Assembly (NCBI GenBank): GCA_022865355.1 | Contig: JALHST010000056.1 | Span: 1-33,169 of the forward strand | From: Maribacter sp. | GTDB taxonomy: Bacteria > Bacteroidota > Bacteroidia > Flavobacteriales > Flavobacteriaceae | Length of the DNA: 33,169 bases | Reading direction: 5' to 3' | In this document: positions 14,886-22,176 of the stretch, piece after piece | Layout: the number at the start of each line of letters is the position of its first letter | How positions within the stretch are numbered: the stretch's first letter is position 1 | Notes under the pieces: generated by a model | The model's database searches: none | Told to the model about the DNA's origin: nothing | The model's input: only the letters and a program-made list of their open reading frames with translations | Program-made: the position numbers and the translations under genes

Positions 14886-17432
14886 ATGAGAAATAATGAC
14901 GTCCTTTTTGAAATAGCCAACGAATGGTTCAGAAATCAAAACTGGAAACCATTTAGCTTTCAACAAACTACTTGGAAGGCATTTTTACAGGGAAAACACG
15001 GATTGTTGAATGCCCCGACCGGAAGTGGTAAGACCTATGCCCTTTGGTTTCCGATTGTCCTGGACTATATAAAAAAGTTTCCTGACTATAAAACGAAACA
15101 TCGTACCGGCTTAAAAGCCATTTGGATTACTCCCCTCAGGGCATTGTCGCAAGAAATAAAACAGTCGGCAGAGCGGGTTACACGTGATTTGGAAACCCAG
15201 ATGACCGTGGGAATCCGATCGGGTGATACTTCGACCAAGGAACGCGCACAACAAAAAAACCAAATGCCCGACCTATTGATTACCACCCCGGAGAGCCTAC
15301 AGCTGCTGCTTGCTACCAAAGGATATCACAAGATTTTCAAAGATTGTTCGGCCATTGTCGTAGATGAATGGCATGAATTGCTGGGCACAAAACGAGGTGT
15401 TCAGATGGAACTCGCCCTTTCAAGACTAAAATCAATTTCAAAAAATCTGCGAATTTGGGGCATCTCGGCTACCATAGGAAATCTGGAGGAAGCTAGGGAG
15501 GTTTTGCTGGGACCTCGTAGTGCTGCCTTGGAAAATTCGGTAATGATCAAGGCCGATATCAAAAAGAAAATTACGGTCAAAAGCATTATTCCAAAGGAAA
15601 TAGAAACTTTTCCATGGCGTGGTCATTTGGGATTGCGTTTATTGGAAGAGGTAATACCCATAATCAATCATAGCAAGACAACCTTACTTTTTACCAATAC
15701 CCGAAGTCAATGTGAGATCTGGTTCCAAAAAATATTGGAAAAACATCCTGAATATGCCGGCGAAATTGCAATGCACCATGGTAGCATCAACAAAGAAACG
15801 CGTATTTGGGTCGAACAGGCCATACGCGATGAACGATTAAAAGCCGTGGTATGTACCTCGAGTTTGGATCTGGGAGTCGATTTTGCGCCTGTGGAAACCG
15901 TTATACAAATAGGAGGCCCGAAAGGTGTCGCACGTTTTTTACAGCGTGCGGGAAGAAGTGGACACCGCCCTGGCAAAGAGAGTATCATCTATTTCCTGCC
16001 AACGCATGCGATCGAATTGGTCGAGGCATCCGCCTTACAGCAGGCGGTGAAACAGAATGCCGTAGAAGACCGTATTCCTTACCTCAATAGTTTTGATGTC
16101 TTACTGCAATACCTGACTACCTTGGCCATATCGGAGGGCTTCTATCCCGATGAAATTTTTAAGGAGGTGAAGCAGACTTTTTGTTTTCAAGCTATTTCCC
16201 GAGATCAATGGCAATGGCTCTTGAATTTTTTGGTAATGGGCAGCCAAAGTCTTCATTCTTATGATGAATATAAAAAGGTGGAGGTAGCACACGATGGCAA
16301 ATTCATAGTCAACAATCGGGGCATCGCCATGCGACATCGATTTCAGATCGGTACGATCGTGAGTGACGCCAATTTATCGGTACGCTATCAAAAAGGGGGC
16401 TATATAGGTTCAGTGGAGGAATCATTTGTAGCAAAGATGACCCAAGGTGATGTCTTTATTTTTGCTGGTCGAAATTTAGAGTTCATCCGTATTAAGGAAA
16501 TGCAGGTATATGTTAGAAATTCCACCAAAAAAACGAACAAGGTACCCGCCTGGATGGGCGGTAGGTTGACCCTTTCGGCTCAGATGTCCGAATTGCTTAG
16601 AAATGAGCTCTACAAAGTCTCCTCAAATACCCCAACCCAAAATCTACCTGCCGGGAGCCCGGCGGCTCCCCTTCCCAAGAAAGAACGGACTTTCGCCTCC
16701 CAGATTACCGAAGGATTAGGAGAAGAACTTCGGGCCTTGCAACCCTTATTTGAAAGGCAACAAATAGAAAGCATCGTGCCAAAACCAAACGAGTTTTTGA
16801 TAGAAACCTTTCGTACCGCTGATGGGTACCATCATATATTCTATCCGTTCGAAGGTAGATTTGTACATGAAGCCATGGGCAGTCTGCTCGGATATCGCAT
16901 AAGCCTCCTGGGGCCGATCACTTTTTCGTTGGCATTTAACGACTATGGCTTTGAATTGCTTTCAGACCAGGAAATCGATATGCAACAAGTCATAGATAAT
17001 AATTTATTTTCCACCGATTATATGCTAGATGACCTGCAAAAGAGTTTAAATGCGACCGAAATGGCACGTCGAAAATTCAGGGATATCGCCGTCATTAGTG
17101 GCTTGGTTTTCACGGGATATCCCGATAAAGGCATAAAGATGAAGCATTTGCAAAGCAATTCACAATTGCTTTTTGATGTTTTTAGGGACTATGAGCCCGA
17201 TAATCTCTTATTTCAACAAGCATTTCGGGAAACCTTTGAACACCAATTAGAGGAGGGGAGATTGCGGCTCGCCCTTGAACGTATTGCCAGGCAGAAAGTT
17301 ACATGGAAACAATGCCTGCAGCCGACCCCATTTTCCTTCCCCATTATTACCGACCGATTGCGTGAAAAATTATCAAGTGAAAAACTGACGGATCGCATTA
17401 AGCGCATGATAGCGGTATTAACGAAAAAGTAG
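14886..17432 (+). CDS. Ligase-associated DNA damage response DEXH-box helicase (Lhr-like)
   Basis: The 848-residue superfamily 2 helicase is of the Lhr-core type found with bacterial ATP-dependent DNA ligases. Motif I is APTGSGKT (43-50), motif Ia TPLRALSQE, motif II DEWH (160-163) and motif III SATIGN. The second RecA domain ends with VARFLQRAGRSGHRPG (motif VI). A winged-helix and Lhr-specific C-terminal region follow, including YPFEGRFVHEAMGSLLGYR. It is presumably an ATP-driven 3'-5' translocase in repair. The partner ligase and exonuclease genes are not adjacent; pdeM lies 2 kb downstream beyond two opposite-strand genes. A GC-rich hairpin interrupts the linker around residue 590. The stop is 2 bp from that of the convergent transporter gene. 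Confidence 0.93.
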   Translation: MRNNDVLFEIANEWFRNQNWKPFSFQQTTWKAFLQGKHGLLNAPTGSGKTYALWFPIVLDYIKKFPDYKTKHRTGLKAIWITPLRALSQEIKQSAERVTRDLETQMTVGIRSGDTSTKERAQQKNQMPDLLITTPESLQLLLATKGYHKIFKDCSAIVVDEWHELLGTKRGVQMELALSRLKSISKNLRIWGISATIGNLEEAREVLLGPRSAALENSVMIKADIKKKITVKSIIPKEIETFPWRGHLGLRLLEEVIPIINHSKTTLLFTNTRSQCEIWFQKILEKHPEYAGEIAMHHGSINKETRIWVEQAIRDERLKAVVCTSSLDLGVDFAPVETVIQIGGPKGVARFLQRAGRSGHRPGKESIIYFLPTHAIELVEASALQQAVKQNAVEDRIPYLNSFDVLLQYLTTLAISEGFYPDEIFKEVKQTFCFQAISRDQWQWLLNFLVMGSQSLHSYDEYKKVEVAHDGKFIVNNRGIAMRHRFQIGTIVSDANLSVRYQKGGYIGSVEESFVAKMTQGDVFIFAGRNLEFIRIKEMQVYVRNSTKKTNKVPAWMGGRLTLSAQMSELLRNELYKVSSNTPTQNLPAGSPAAPLPKKERTFASQITEGLGEELRALQPLFERQQIESIVPKPNEFLIETFRTADGYHHIFYPFEGRFVHEAMGSLLGYRISLLGPITFSLAFNDYGFELLSDQEIDMQQVIDNNLFSTDYMLDDLQKSLNATEMARRKFRDIAVISGLVFTGYPDKGIKMKHLQSNSQLLFDVFRDYEPDNLLFQQAFRETFEHQLEEGRLRLALERIARQKVTWKQCLQPTPFSFPIITDRLREKLSSEKLTDRIKRMIAVLTKK
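16653..16670. repeat. GC-rich inverted repeat inside the helicase coding sequence
   Basis: GGGAGCC and GGCTCCC flank a 4-nt CGGC loop, an 18-bp perfect hairpin within a Pro/Ala-rich linker (NLPAGSPAAPLPKK, near residues 585-598). Its composition differs from the surrounding AT-rich gene, suggesting an inserted palindromic element kept in frame. Confidence 0.55.
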
Positions 17433-17434
17433 CT

Positions 17435-18430
17435 CTATCGGGCGGCTATGATCAAGCCCAATCCCAGGATGTACAGCAACAACATGGCATTCAACATGAG
17501 CAAAACGCCCTTAGGTGCGCCCTTGAATTCCTTCCAGACAAAAATACCCCATAAGGCCGCTACGACCGTGGCCCCTTGCCCGAGTCCGTAGGATATGGCC
17601 GGGCCGGCTTTGTCGGATGCCAAAATACTGAACGACATGCCGACACACCATACAATGCCTCCCAAAAAGCCCATTAAATGACTTTTGGAAGTTCCTTCGA
17701 AATAATTTTTGAAACTAACGGGAGCACCTTCAAAAGGCCTGCGCATCAAAATAGAATTGAAAAGAAAATTACTTGCCAAAATCCCGAGGGAAAAAAGAAA
17801 AACCGCGGTATACGGACTTAACTTTCCATCGATCGGATTACTGAAATCGGGAAACATAGAGTTTGCCACATACTTGTAAAACAACCCCATTAGCAACCCG
17901 GCAACGACCGCCAAGATCAATCCTTTGGTTGACGCTTTTTGACGTTGCGCAGAAAGTTTCCGGTAGGCATTCGCATTCAATAAAATAGCCAAAACCACAA
18001 GTGTGACTCCTCCAAAAAGAAGTGTTGAATCCCCTACTGGGGCATCCAAATAATTCACAATAACGCCAACTACCAGTGCTAGTCCGATTCCCACGGGAAA
18101 AGCCACCGACATCCCCGCCAAGGCGATGGCTGCCACTAAGAGAATGTTCGCCCCATTGAATAAGATGCCACCCAATATCGCGGATCCCATGTTTTCCGAA
18201 TTCGCTTGGGAAATATCGTCAAAAAAAGCACGCCCTTCCAAGCCCATGCTCCCGGCCGATACCGCAAAAAGCAGCGAAAAAAATACAATGCCAAGAACAT
18301 AGTCCCAATAAAAAAGTTCGAACCGCCAACTCTTTGCAGTAAGTTTTTGGGTATTAGCCCAGGAACCCCAAGCCAACATGGTAATTACACAGAAAATAAC
18401 TGCGGTCGTATAATTGTCGATAATGAACAT
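17435..18430 (-). CDS. GRP-family sugar transporter (ribose/glucose uptake type)
   Basis: The 331-residue integral membrane protein has about ten hydrophobic segments. It resembles the glucose/ribose porter (GRP, GlcU/RbsU) family within the drug/metabolite transporter superfamily. Seen are an opening helix with MLAWGSWANTQKL, GGILFNGANILLVAAIALAG in the middle, and ISYGLGQGATVVAALWGIFVWKEFKGA near the end. The latter is typical of the family's second half. Its gene begins 5 bp after the ribokinase stop, so the pair is an operon, and ribose is the likely substrate. The 3' end nearly touches the helicase gene. Confidence 0.85.
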   Translation of the reverse strand: MFIIDNYTTAVIFCVITMLAWGSWANTQKLTAKSWRFELFYWDYVLGIVFFSLLFAVSAGSMGLEGRAFFDDISQANSENMGSAILGGILFNGANILLVAAIALAGMSVAFPVGIGLALVVGVIVNYLDAPVGDSTLLFGGVTLVVLAILLNANAYRKLSAQRQKASTKGLILAVVAGLLMGLFYKYVANSMFPDFSNPIDGKLSPYTAVFLFSLGILASNFLFNSILMRRPFEGAPVSFKNYFEGTSKSHLMGFLGGIVWCVGMSFSILASDKAGPAISYGLGQGATVVAALWGIFVWKEFKGAPKGVLLMLNAMLLLYILGLGLIIAAR

Positions 18431-18435
18431 CTTAA

Positions 18436-19344
18436 TTAATTGAATTGGTTAATGTCTTCCTTGTAGGGCGCAGAACTTTGGGCGCCCATTTTGGTCACCG
18501 AAAGGGCCGCAGCCTTGTTCGCATAATCGATACTTTCCTTCCAAGACTTATTTTGGGAAAGACATACCGCCAAAACACCATTAAATACATCTCCGGCAGC
18601 GGTTGTATCGATAGCAAGTACCTTCCGGGAGCGAACCAAAAATTGCTCTTTCGCATTGATAAAAAAAGCGCCCTTTTTCCCCAAGGTAATAAGTACATTT
18701 TTTATGCCTTTATCCAATAAAGCATGGCCAGCGGCCCGCATTGATCCTTCGTCTTTAACAGAAATCCCGGTCAAGATCTTGGCTTCGGATTCGTTCGGGG
18801 TAATCAAAAATAGGCCATCTAAAATGGCATCGGATAAGGGCCGGGCAGGTGCGGGATTTATAATCAAATTCCGATCCGATAGTTTGCAATACCTTGCCAG
18901 ATATTCGACGGTTTCTATGGGTGTTTCCAATTGAATAAGGAAAAGACAATCCTTGCCGATATCCTCGATTGTTTTCGAAATAGATTGTGGCGATAACAAG
19001 GCATTGGTGCCCGAAGCCACGACGATATTGTTTTCCCCTTCTTCGTTTACCGTGATAAGGGCGACCCCGGAGGTGGCTCCTTTGACCACTTGGACATGGG
19101 TGATATCGATACCCTCCTTTTGGTATCCCTGCAGCGCCGTTTGTCCGAAAACATCGTCCCCAATGGCACATAGGAAGATAACCTCTCCCCCTGCGCGTAC
19201 CGCCGCGACCGCCTGATTGGCCCCTTTTCCTCCTGGGAACATAAAAAAATCGCTGCCAAGGATGGTCTCCCCTGGCTGTGGAAAACGATCGGTCTTGACG
19301 ACCATATCGGTGTTTGAACTTCCGACAACGATAATTTTAGACAT
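18436..19344 (-). CDS. rbsK: Ribokinase (PfkB family)
   Basis: Ribokinase phosphorylates D-ribose to ribose 5-phosphate with ATP. The 302-residue product opens IIVVGSSNTDMVVKTDRFPQ. It carries PfkB signature 1 as FPGGKGANQAVAAVRAGG (36-53) and signature 2 as DTTAAGDVFNGVLAV near residues 243-257, with the second Asp as catalytic base. The middle block IINPAPARPL is typical of ribokinases. It is translated together with the sugar transporter. Neither a nucleoside hydrolase nor an RbsD mutarotase is adjacent. The gene is divergent from pdeM over 79 bp. Confidence 0.92.
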   Translation of the reverse strand: MSKIIVVGSSNTDMVVKTDRFPQPGETILGSDFFMFPGGKGANQAVAAVRAGGEVIFLCAIGDDVFGQTALQGYQKEGIDITHVQVVKGATSGVALITVNEEGENNIVVASGTNALLSPQSISKTIEDIGKDCLFLIQLETPIETVEYLARYCKLSDRNLIINPAPARPLSDAILDGLFLITPNESEAKILTGISVKDEGSMRAAGHALLDKGIKNVLITLGKKGAFFINAKEQFLVRSRKVLAIDTTAAGDVFNGVLAVCLSQNKSWKESIDYANKAAALSVTKMGAQSSAPYKEDINQFN

Positions 19345-19401
19345 ATCGCGCTGACTGTAATTTTAATCGCAAAATAGTCTTTCCGGTTTATAAAAACAAG
19401 G

Positions 19402-19418
19402 AAGGTTTACTACCTTTG
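19402..19418 (+). promoter_or_regulatory. Promoter -7 box with inverted repeat before pdeM
   Basis: TACCTTTG at 19411-19418 matches TAnnTTTG exactly and ends 5 bp before the GTG start codon. The predicted transcription start would fall on or beside that codon, so the mRNA may be leaderless. AAGGT (19402-19406) and ACCTT (19412-19416) form an inverted repeat over the box. Confidence 0.5.
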
Positions 19419-19423
19419 ATTAC

Positions 19424-20077
19424 GTGAATACAAAAACCATCAAAATAAATTTTCAGCAATTCGTTTTGCATCCTTCCGGTGTATTATTTTGGGAACAAAA
19501 ATCATATTTGCTAATCAGCGATGTTCACTTGGGCAAAATTTCACACTTCAGAAAATATGGGGCAGCAGTACCCCAAAAAGCCATTGCAAAAAACTTTGAA
19601 TTACTACAGGAAGTAGTCACTTTCTTTCAGCCTAATACCATCTGTTTTTTGGGTGACTTGTTTCATTCTACACTAAACCAGGAATGGGACGCATTTAAAA
19701 AATGGGTAACTGGCGTTCGGGCAAAAATCATCCTTGTAAAGGGTAACCATGATATCATATCGTACTTGAAATATGAAGCCTTGGGAATAGATGTTGTAGA
19801 GGAACTACCTTTGGATGCCTTTTTATTGACACATCATCCTGAGGAACGCGAAGGGTTTTATAATTTATCGGGGCACATACATCCCGCCATACGCCTTCGG
19901 GGACAAGGAAGACAATCGTTGCGACTGCCATGCTTTTTTAAGCGCAAAAATCATATGATCCTACCCGCTTTCGGCGAATTCACGGGAAGTCATGTCTTAA
20001 AGGTCAAAAATGACGATGAAATCTACGCAATCACGCAGAATGAGGTTATTTTAGTCTCAAAATCCAACGAATGCTAA
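19424..20077 (+). CDS. pdeM: Ligase-associated DNA damage response endonuclease PdeM
   Basis: The 217-residue metallophosphoesterase is of the PdeM type (calcineurin-like fold). All metal ligand motifs are present: SDVHLGK (D33, H35), GDLFHS (D78), KGNHD (N108, H109), THHPEE (H137) and SGHIHP (H151, H153). FRKYGAAVP after the first motif is characteristic of PdeM. PdeM proteins accompany an Lhr-type helicase, an ATP-dependent ligase and a beta-CASP exonuclease in a DNA-repair island; here only the helicase is within 2.5 kb. GTG 19424 is chosen because the family starts about 30 residues before the first motif and no ATG is available. The stop overlaps the next gene by 7 bp. Confidence 0.92.
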   Translation: MNTKTIKINFQQFVLHPSGVLFWEQKSYLLISDVHLGKISHFRKYGAAVPQKAIAKNFELLQEVVTFFQPNTICFLGDLFHSTLNQEWDAFKKWVTGVRAKIILVKGNHDIISYLKYEALGIDVVEELPLDAFLLTHHPEEREGFYNLSGHIHPAIRLRGQGRQSLRLPCFFKRKNHMILPAFGEFTGSHVLKVKNDDEIYAITQNEVILVSKSNEC

Positions 20078-21213
20078 CTTCAAAAAAATCCTGGTTCAAC
20101 CTCCCGGACACGGTGACCTATTTAAATGGGGCCTATATGTCACCTCAACTCAAAAGCGTAGAACAGGTAGGTATCGATAGTCTGAAAAGAAAGAATTTAC
20201 CCTACGAAATTTCAGCAGCCGATTTTTTTCATCCAAAGGAAATACTAAAAAAGCGTTTTGCGGAACTTATTGGAGCACCAGACCATAGGAATATTGCGAT
20301 TATTCCATCGGCATCCTACGGTTTGGCGAATGTTGCCAATAACATCCCATTGAAAAAAGGGGATGAAATTCTTATTATAGATGAACAGTTCCCTAGCAAT
20401 GTATATATATGGAAAAAAGTAGCGCTAAAACAAGGCGCATCGATAAAAACCATCAGACCTTCGAAGTTGCTTGACAATCGGGGCGAATCGTGGAATGAAG
20501 CACTGCTGCAAGCCATTAACAGTAAAACAGCTGTTGTCGCAATGCCCCACGTACATTGGGCGGACGGCACACGCTTCGATCTCGAAAAAATCAGGTCCAA
20601 AACCAACGAAGTACAGGCATTACTCGTTATTGACGGGACCCAAAGCGTAGGGGCACTTCCATTTTCCATCGAGGAAATTCGGCCCGATGCCCTGATCTGT
20701 GCCGGTTATAAATGGCTTCTGGGGCCTTATTCATTGGGATTGGCCTATTACAGCGATTTTTTCAATACGGGTCAGCCCATCGAGGAAAATTGGATCAACC
20801 GATTACAGAGTGAAGATTTTTCGCGCTTGACCCACTTTCAAGATGCATATCAAAAAAAGGCCGAACGCTACTCTGTTGGCGAATCGAGTAATTTTATTTT
20901 GGTCCCCATGCTTACGCGTGCCATAGAGCAGCTCTTGGAATGGAAAACTGCTAATATCCAGGACTATTGCGAAGAAATTTCAAGACCTGCCATTGAAGCC
21001 TTGCGGGCAAAAGGTCATTTTATTGAAGCCGATGCCTTTCGGGCGAAACACCTTTTCGGGATTTATCTGAACAAGCAAATTGATAGGGAAACGGTTAAAC
21101 AGCGATTGATTGAAAAGAACATTTATGTTTCCTATCGGGGAGCGGCGATCCGCATTTCTCCGAACGTATATAATTCAACAGCCGATTTCGACAAACTTTT
21201 ATCCTGTTTTTGA
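20071..21213 (+). CDS. Class V aminotransferase-fold PLP enzyme
   Basis: The 380-residue PLP enzyme belongs to the cysteine desulfurase / kynureninase-like class V group. The opening TVTYLNGAYMSPQ corresponds to the family's substrate-binding start. Later come H160/H162 in MPHVHWADGTRFD, the cofactor aspartate D188 in VIDGTQSVG (with Q191), and the Schiff-base lysine K214 in CAGYKWLLGPYSLG. No cysteine desulfurase active-site loop can be recognised, so an aminotransferase, racemase or lyase role is as likely as desulfuration. It overlaps pdeM by 7 bp and is therefore co-expressed with it. Confidence 0.85.
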   Translation: MLTSKKSWFNLPDTVTYLNGAYMSPQLKSVEQVGIDSLKRKNLPYEISAADFFHPKEILKKRFAELIGAPDHRNIAIIPSASYGLANVANNIPLKKGDEILIIDEQFPSNVYIWKKVALKQGASIKTIRPSKLLDNRGESWNEALLQAINSKTAVVAMPHVHWADGTRFDLEKIRSKTNEVQALLVIDGTQSVGALPFSIEEIRPDALICAGYKWLLGPYSLGLAYYSDFFNTGQPIEENWINRLQSEDFSRLTHFQDAYQKKAERYSVGESSNFILVPMLTRAIEQLLEWKTANIQDYCEEISRPAIEALRAKGHFIEADAFRAKHLFGIYLNKQIDRETVKQRLIEKNIYVSYRGAAIRISPNVYNSTADFDKLLSCF

Positions 21214-21317
21214 TCGATATGCAATAGAAGATTATGTCGCTTGCTGGCATAGCCACATAAATTTTTCGAGTTTTTGGCAACTCTGGTTCAGTATATGATT
21301 TTATCTCATTCACAAGT

Positions 21318-22115
21318 ATGAAAAAAACCTTGGCCTTCCTTAACCTTACTTCGGTAATTCTTGTCATCGGCGTGAATTATTTTACGCAGGCATTTCGTTT
21401 GAATAATACCACTATTGGCGAAATCAGTGGGCGTTATGATAATCTGTTCACCCCGGCTTCCTATGCCTTTGCGATATGGGGATTGATTTTTTTGGGATTG
21501 GTTTCCTATTCGATATTTCAGGTCAGACGTGCTTTTTTTTCAAATAAACCTTCCGAATTCATTGACCAGACTGGGTACTGGTTCGCAATTGCCAATATTT
21601 TAAATTCGGCTTGGGTCTTCGCCTTTATGTTTGATTATATCGGACTTTCGGTATTGATCATGTTGGGCATCTTATTCTCGTTGTTAAAGATTGTATTCAA
21701 AACGAATATGGAACGTTGGGACGCGCCTATCGAGATCATTGCCTTTGTCTGGTGGCCCATATGTATTTATGCCGGTTGGATATCCGTTGCGACTATCGCG
21801 AACTTCGCAGCCTATCTAACCAAGCTAGGCTGGAATGGTGGAGGCCTTTCAGCATCAACTTGGACCCAAATAATGATCGGTATCGCCACCCTACTCAACC
21901 TACTAATGATTCGAACAAGAAACATGAGGGAATTTGCTGTCGTAGGCATCTGGGCCTTGTTCGCTATCTACATGCGCCATGTAACGATTCAAGAACCCAT
22001 CGCTTATACGGCGCTCTTGGGCAGTATCATCATTTTTATTGTGGTATGTATTCACGGCTATCGCAATCGCAAGACCAATCCCTTTCAAAAATTGAAAGAA
22101 CGACGCTCGAAATAA
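21318..22115 (+). CDS. TspO/MBR-related tryptophan-rich membrane protein
   Basis: The 265-residue membrane protein has about seven hydrophobic segments. The N-terminal half contains FTPASYAFAIWGLIFLGL, the signature stretch of bacterial TspO/MBR relatives. Next come ANILNSAWVFAF, EIIAFVWWPICIYAGWISVATIANFAAYL and Trp-rich helices. Classical TspO has five helices and about 160 residues; this longer form is common in Bacteroidota. TspO binds porphyrins and lipids, but the ligand of this longer group is not known. There is no signal peptide beyond the first membrane helix. It lies 104 bp after the PLP enzyme and 61 bp before mfd. Confidence 0.8.
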   Translation: MKKTLAFLNLTSVILVIGVNYFTQAFRLNNTTIGEISGRYDNLFTPASYAFAIWGLIFLGLVSYSIFQVRRAFFSNKPSEFIDQTGYWFAIANILNSAWVFAFMFDYIGLSVLIMLGILFSLLKIVFKTNMERWDAPIEIIAFVWWPICIYAGWISVATIANFAAYLTKLGWNGGGLSASTWTQIMIGIATLLNLLMIRTRNMREFAVVGIWALFAIYMRHVTIQEPIAYTALLGSIIIFIVVCIHGYRNRKTNPFQKLKERRSK

Positions 22116-22123
22116 CAGGCCTA

Positions 22124-22158
22124 TTTTTAGGTTCGGCCCATGACGGGAGCTATCTTTG
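22124..22158 (+). promoter_or_regulatory. Promoter candidate for mfd
   Basis: TATCTTTG (22151-22158) is an exact TAnnTTTG box, with a T-rich TTTTTA stretch (22124-22129) 21 bp upstream in place of a perfect TTTG. It would give a very short leader before the TTG start at 22177. Confidence 0.4.
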
Positions 22159-22176
22159 CACCTCAAATTGTATTGA

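Noticed and set aside
18755-19171. A 138-residue open frame on the same strand as rbsK, in another frame
   Set aside because: It is a shadow of rbsK; the composition (many Arg, Gly and Cys) is typical of out-of-frame reading.
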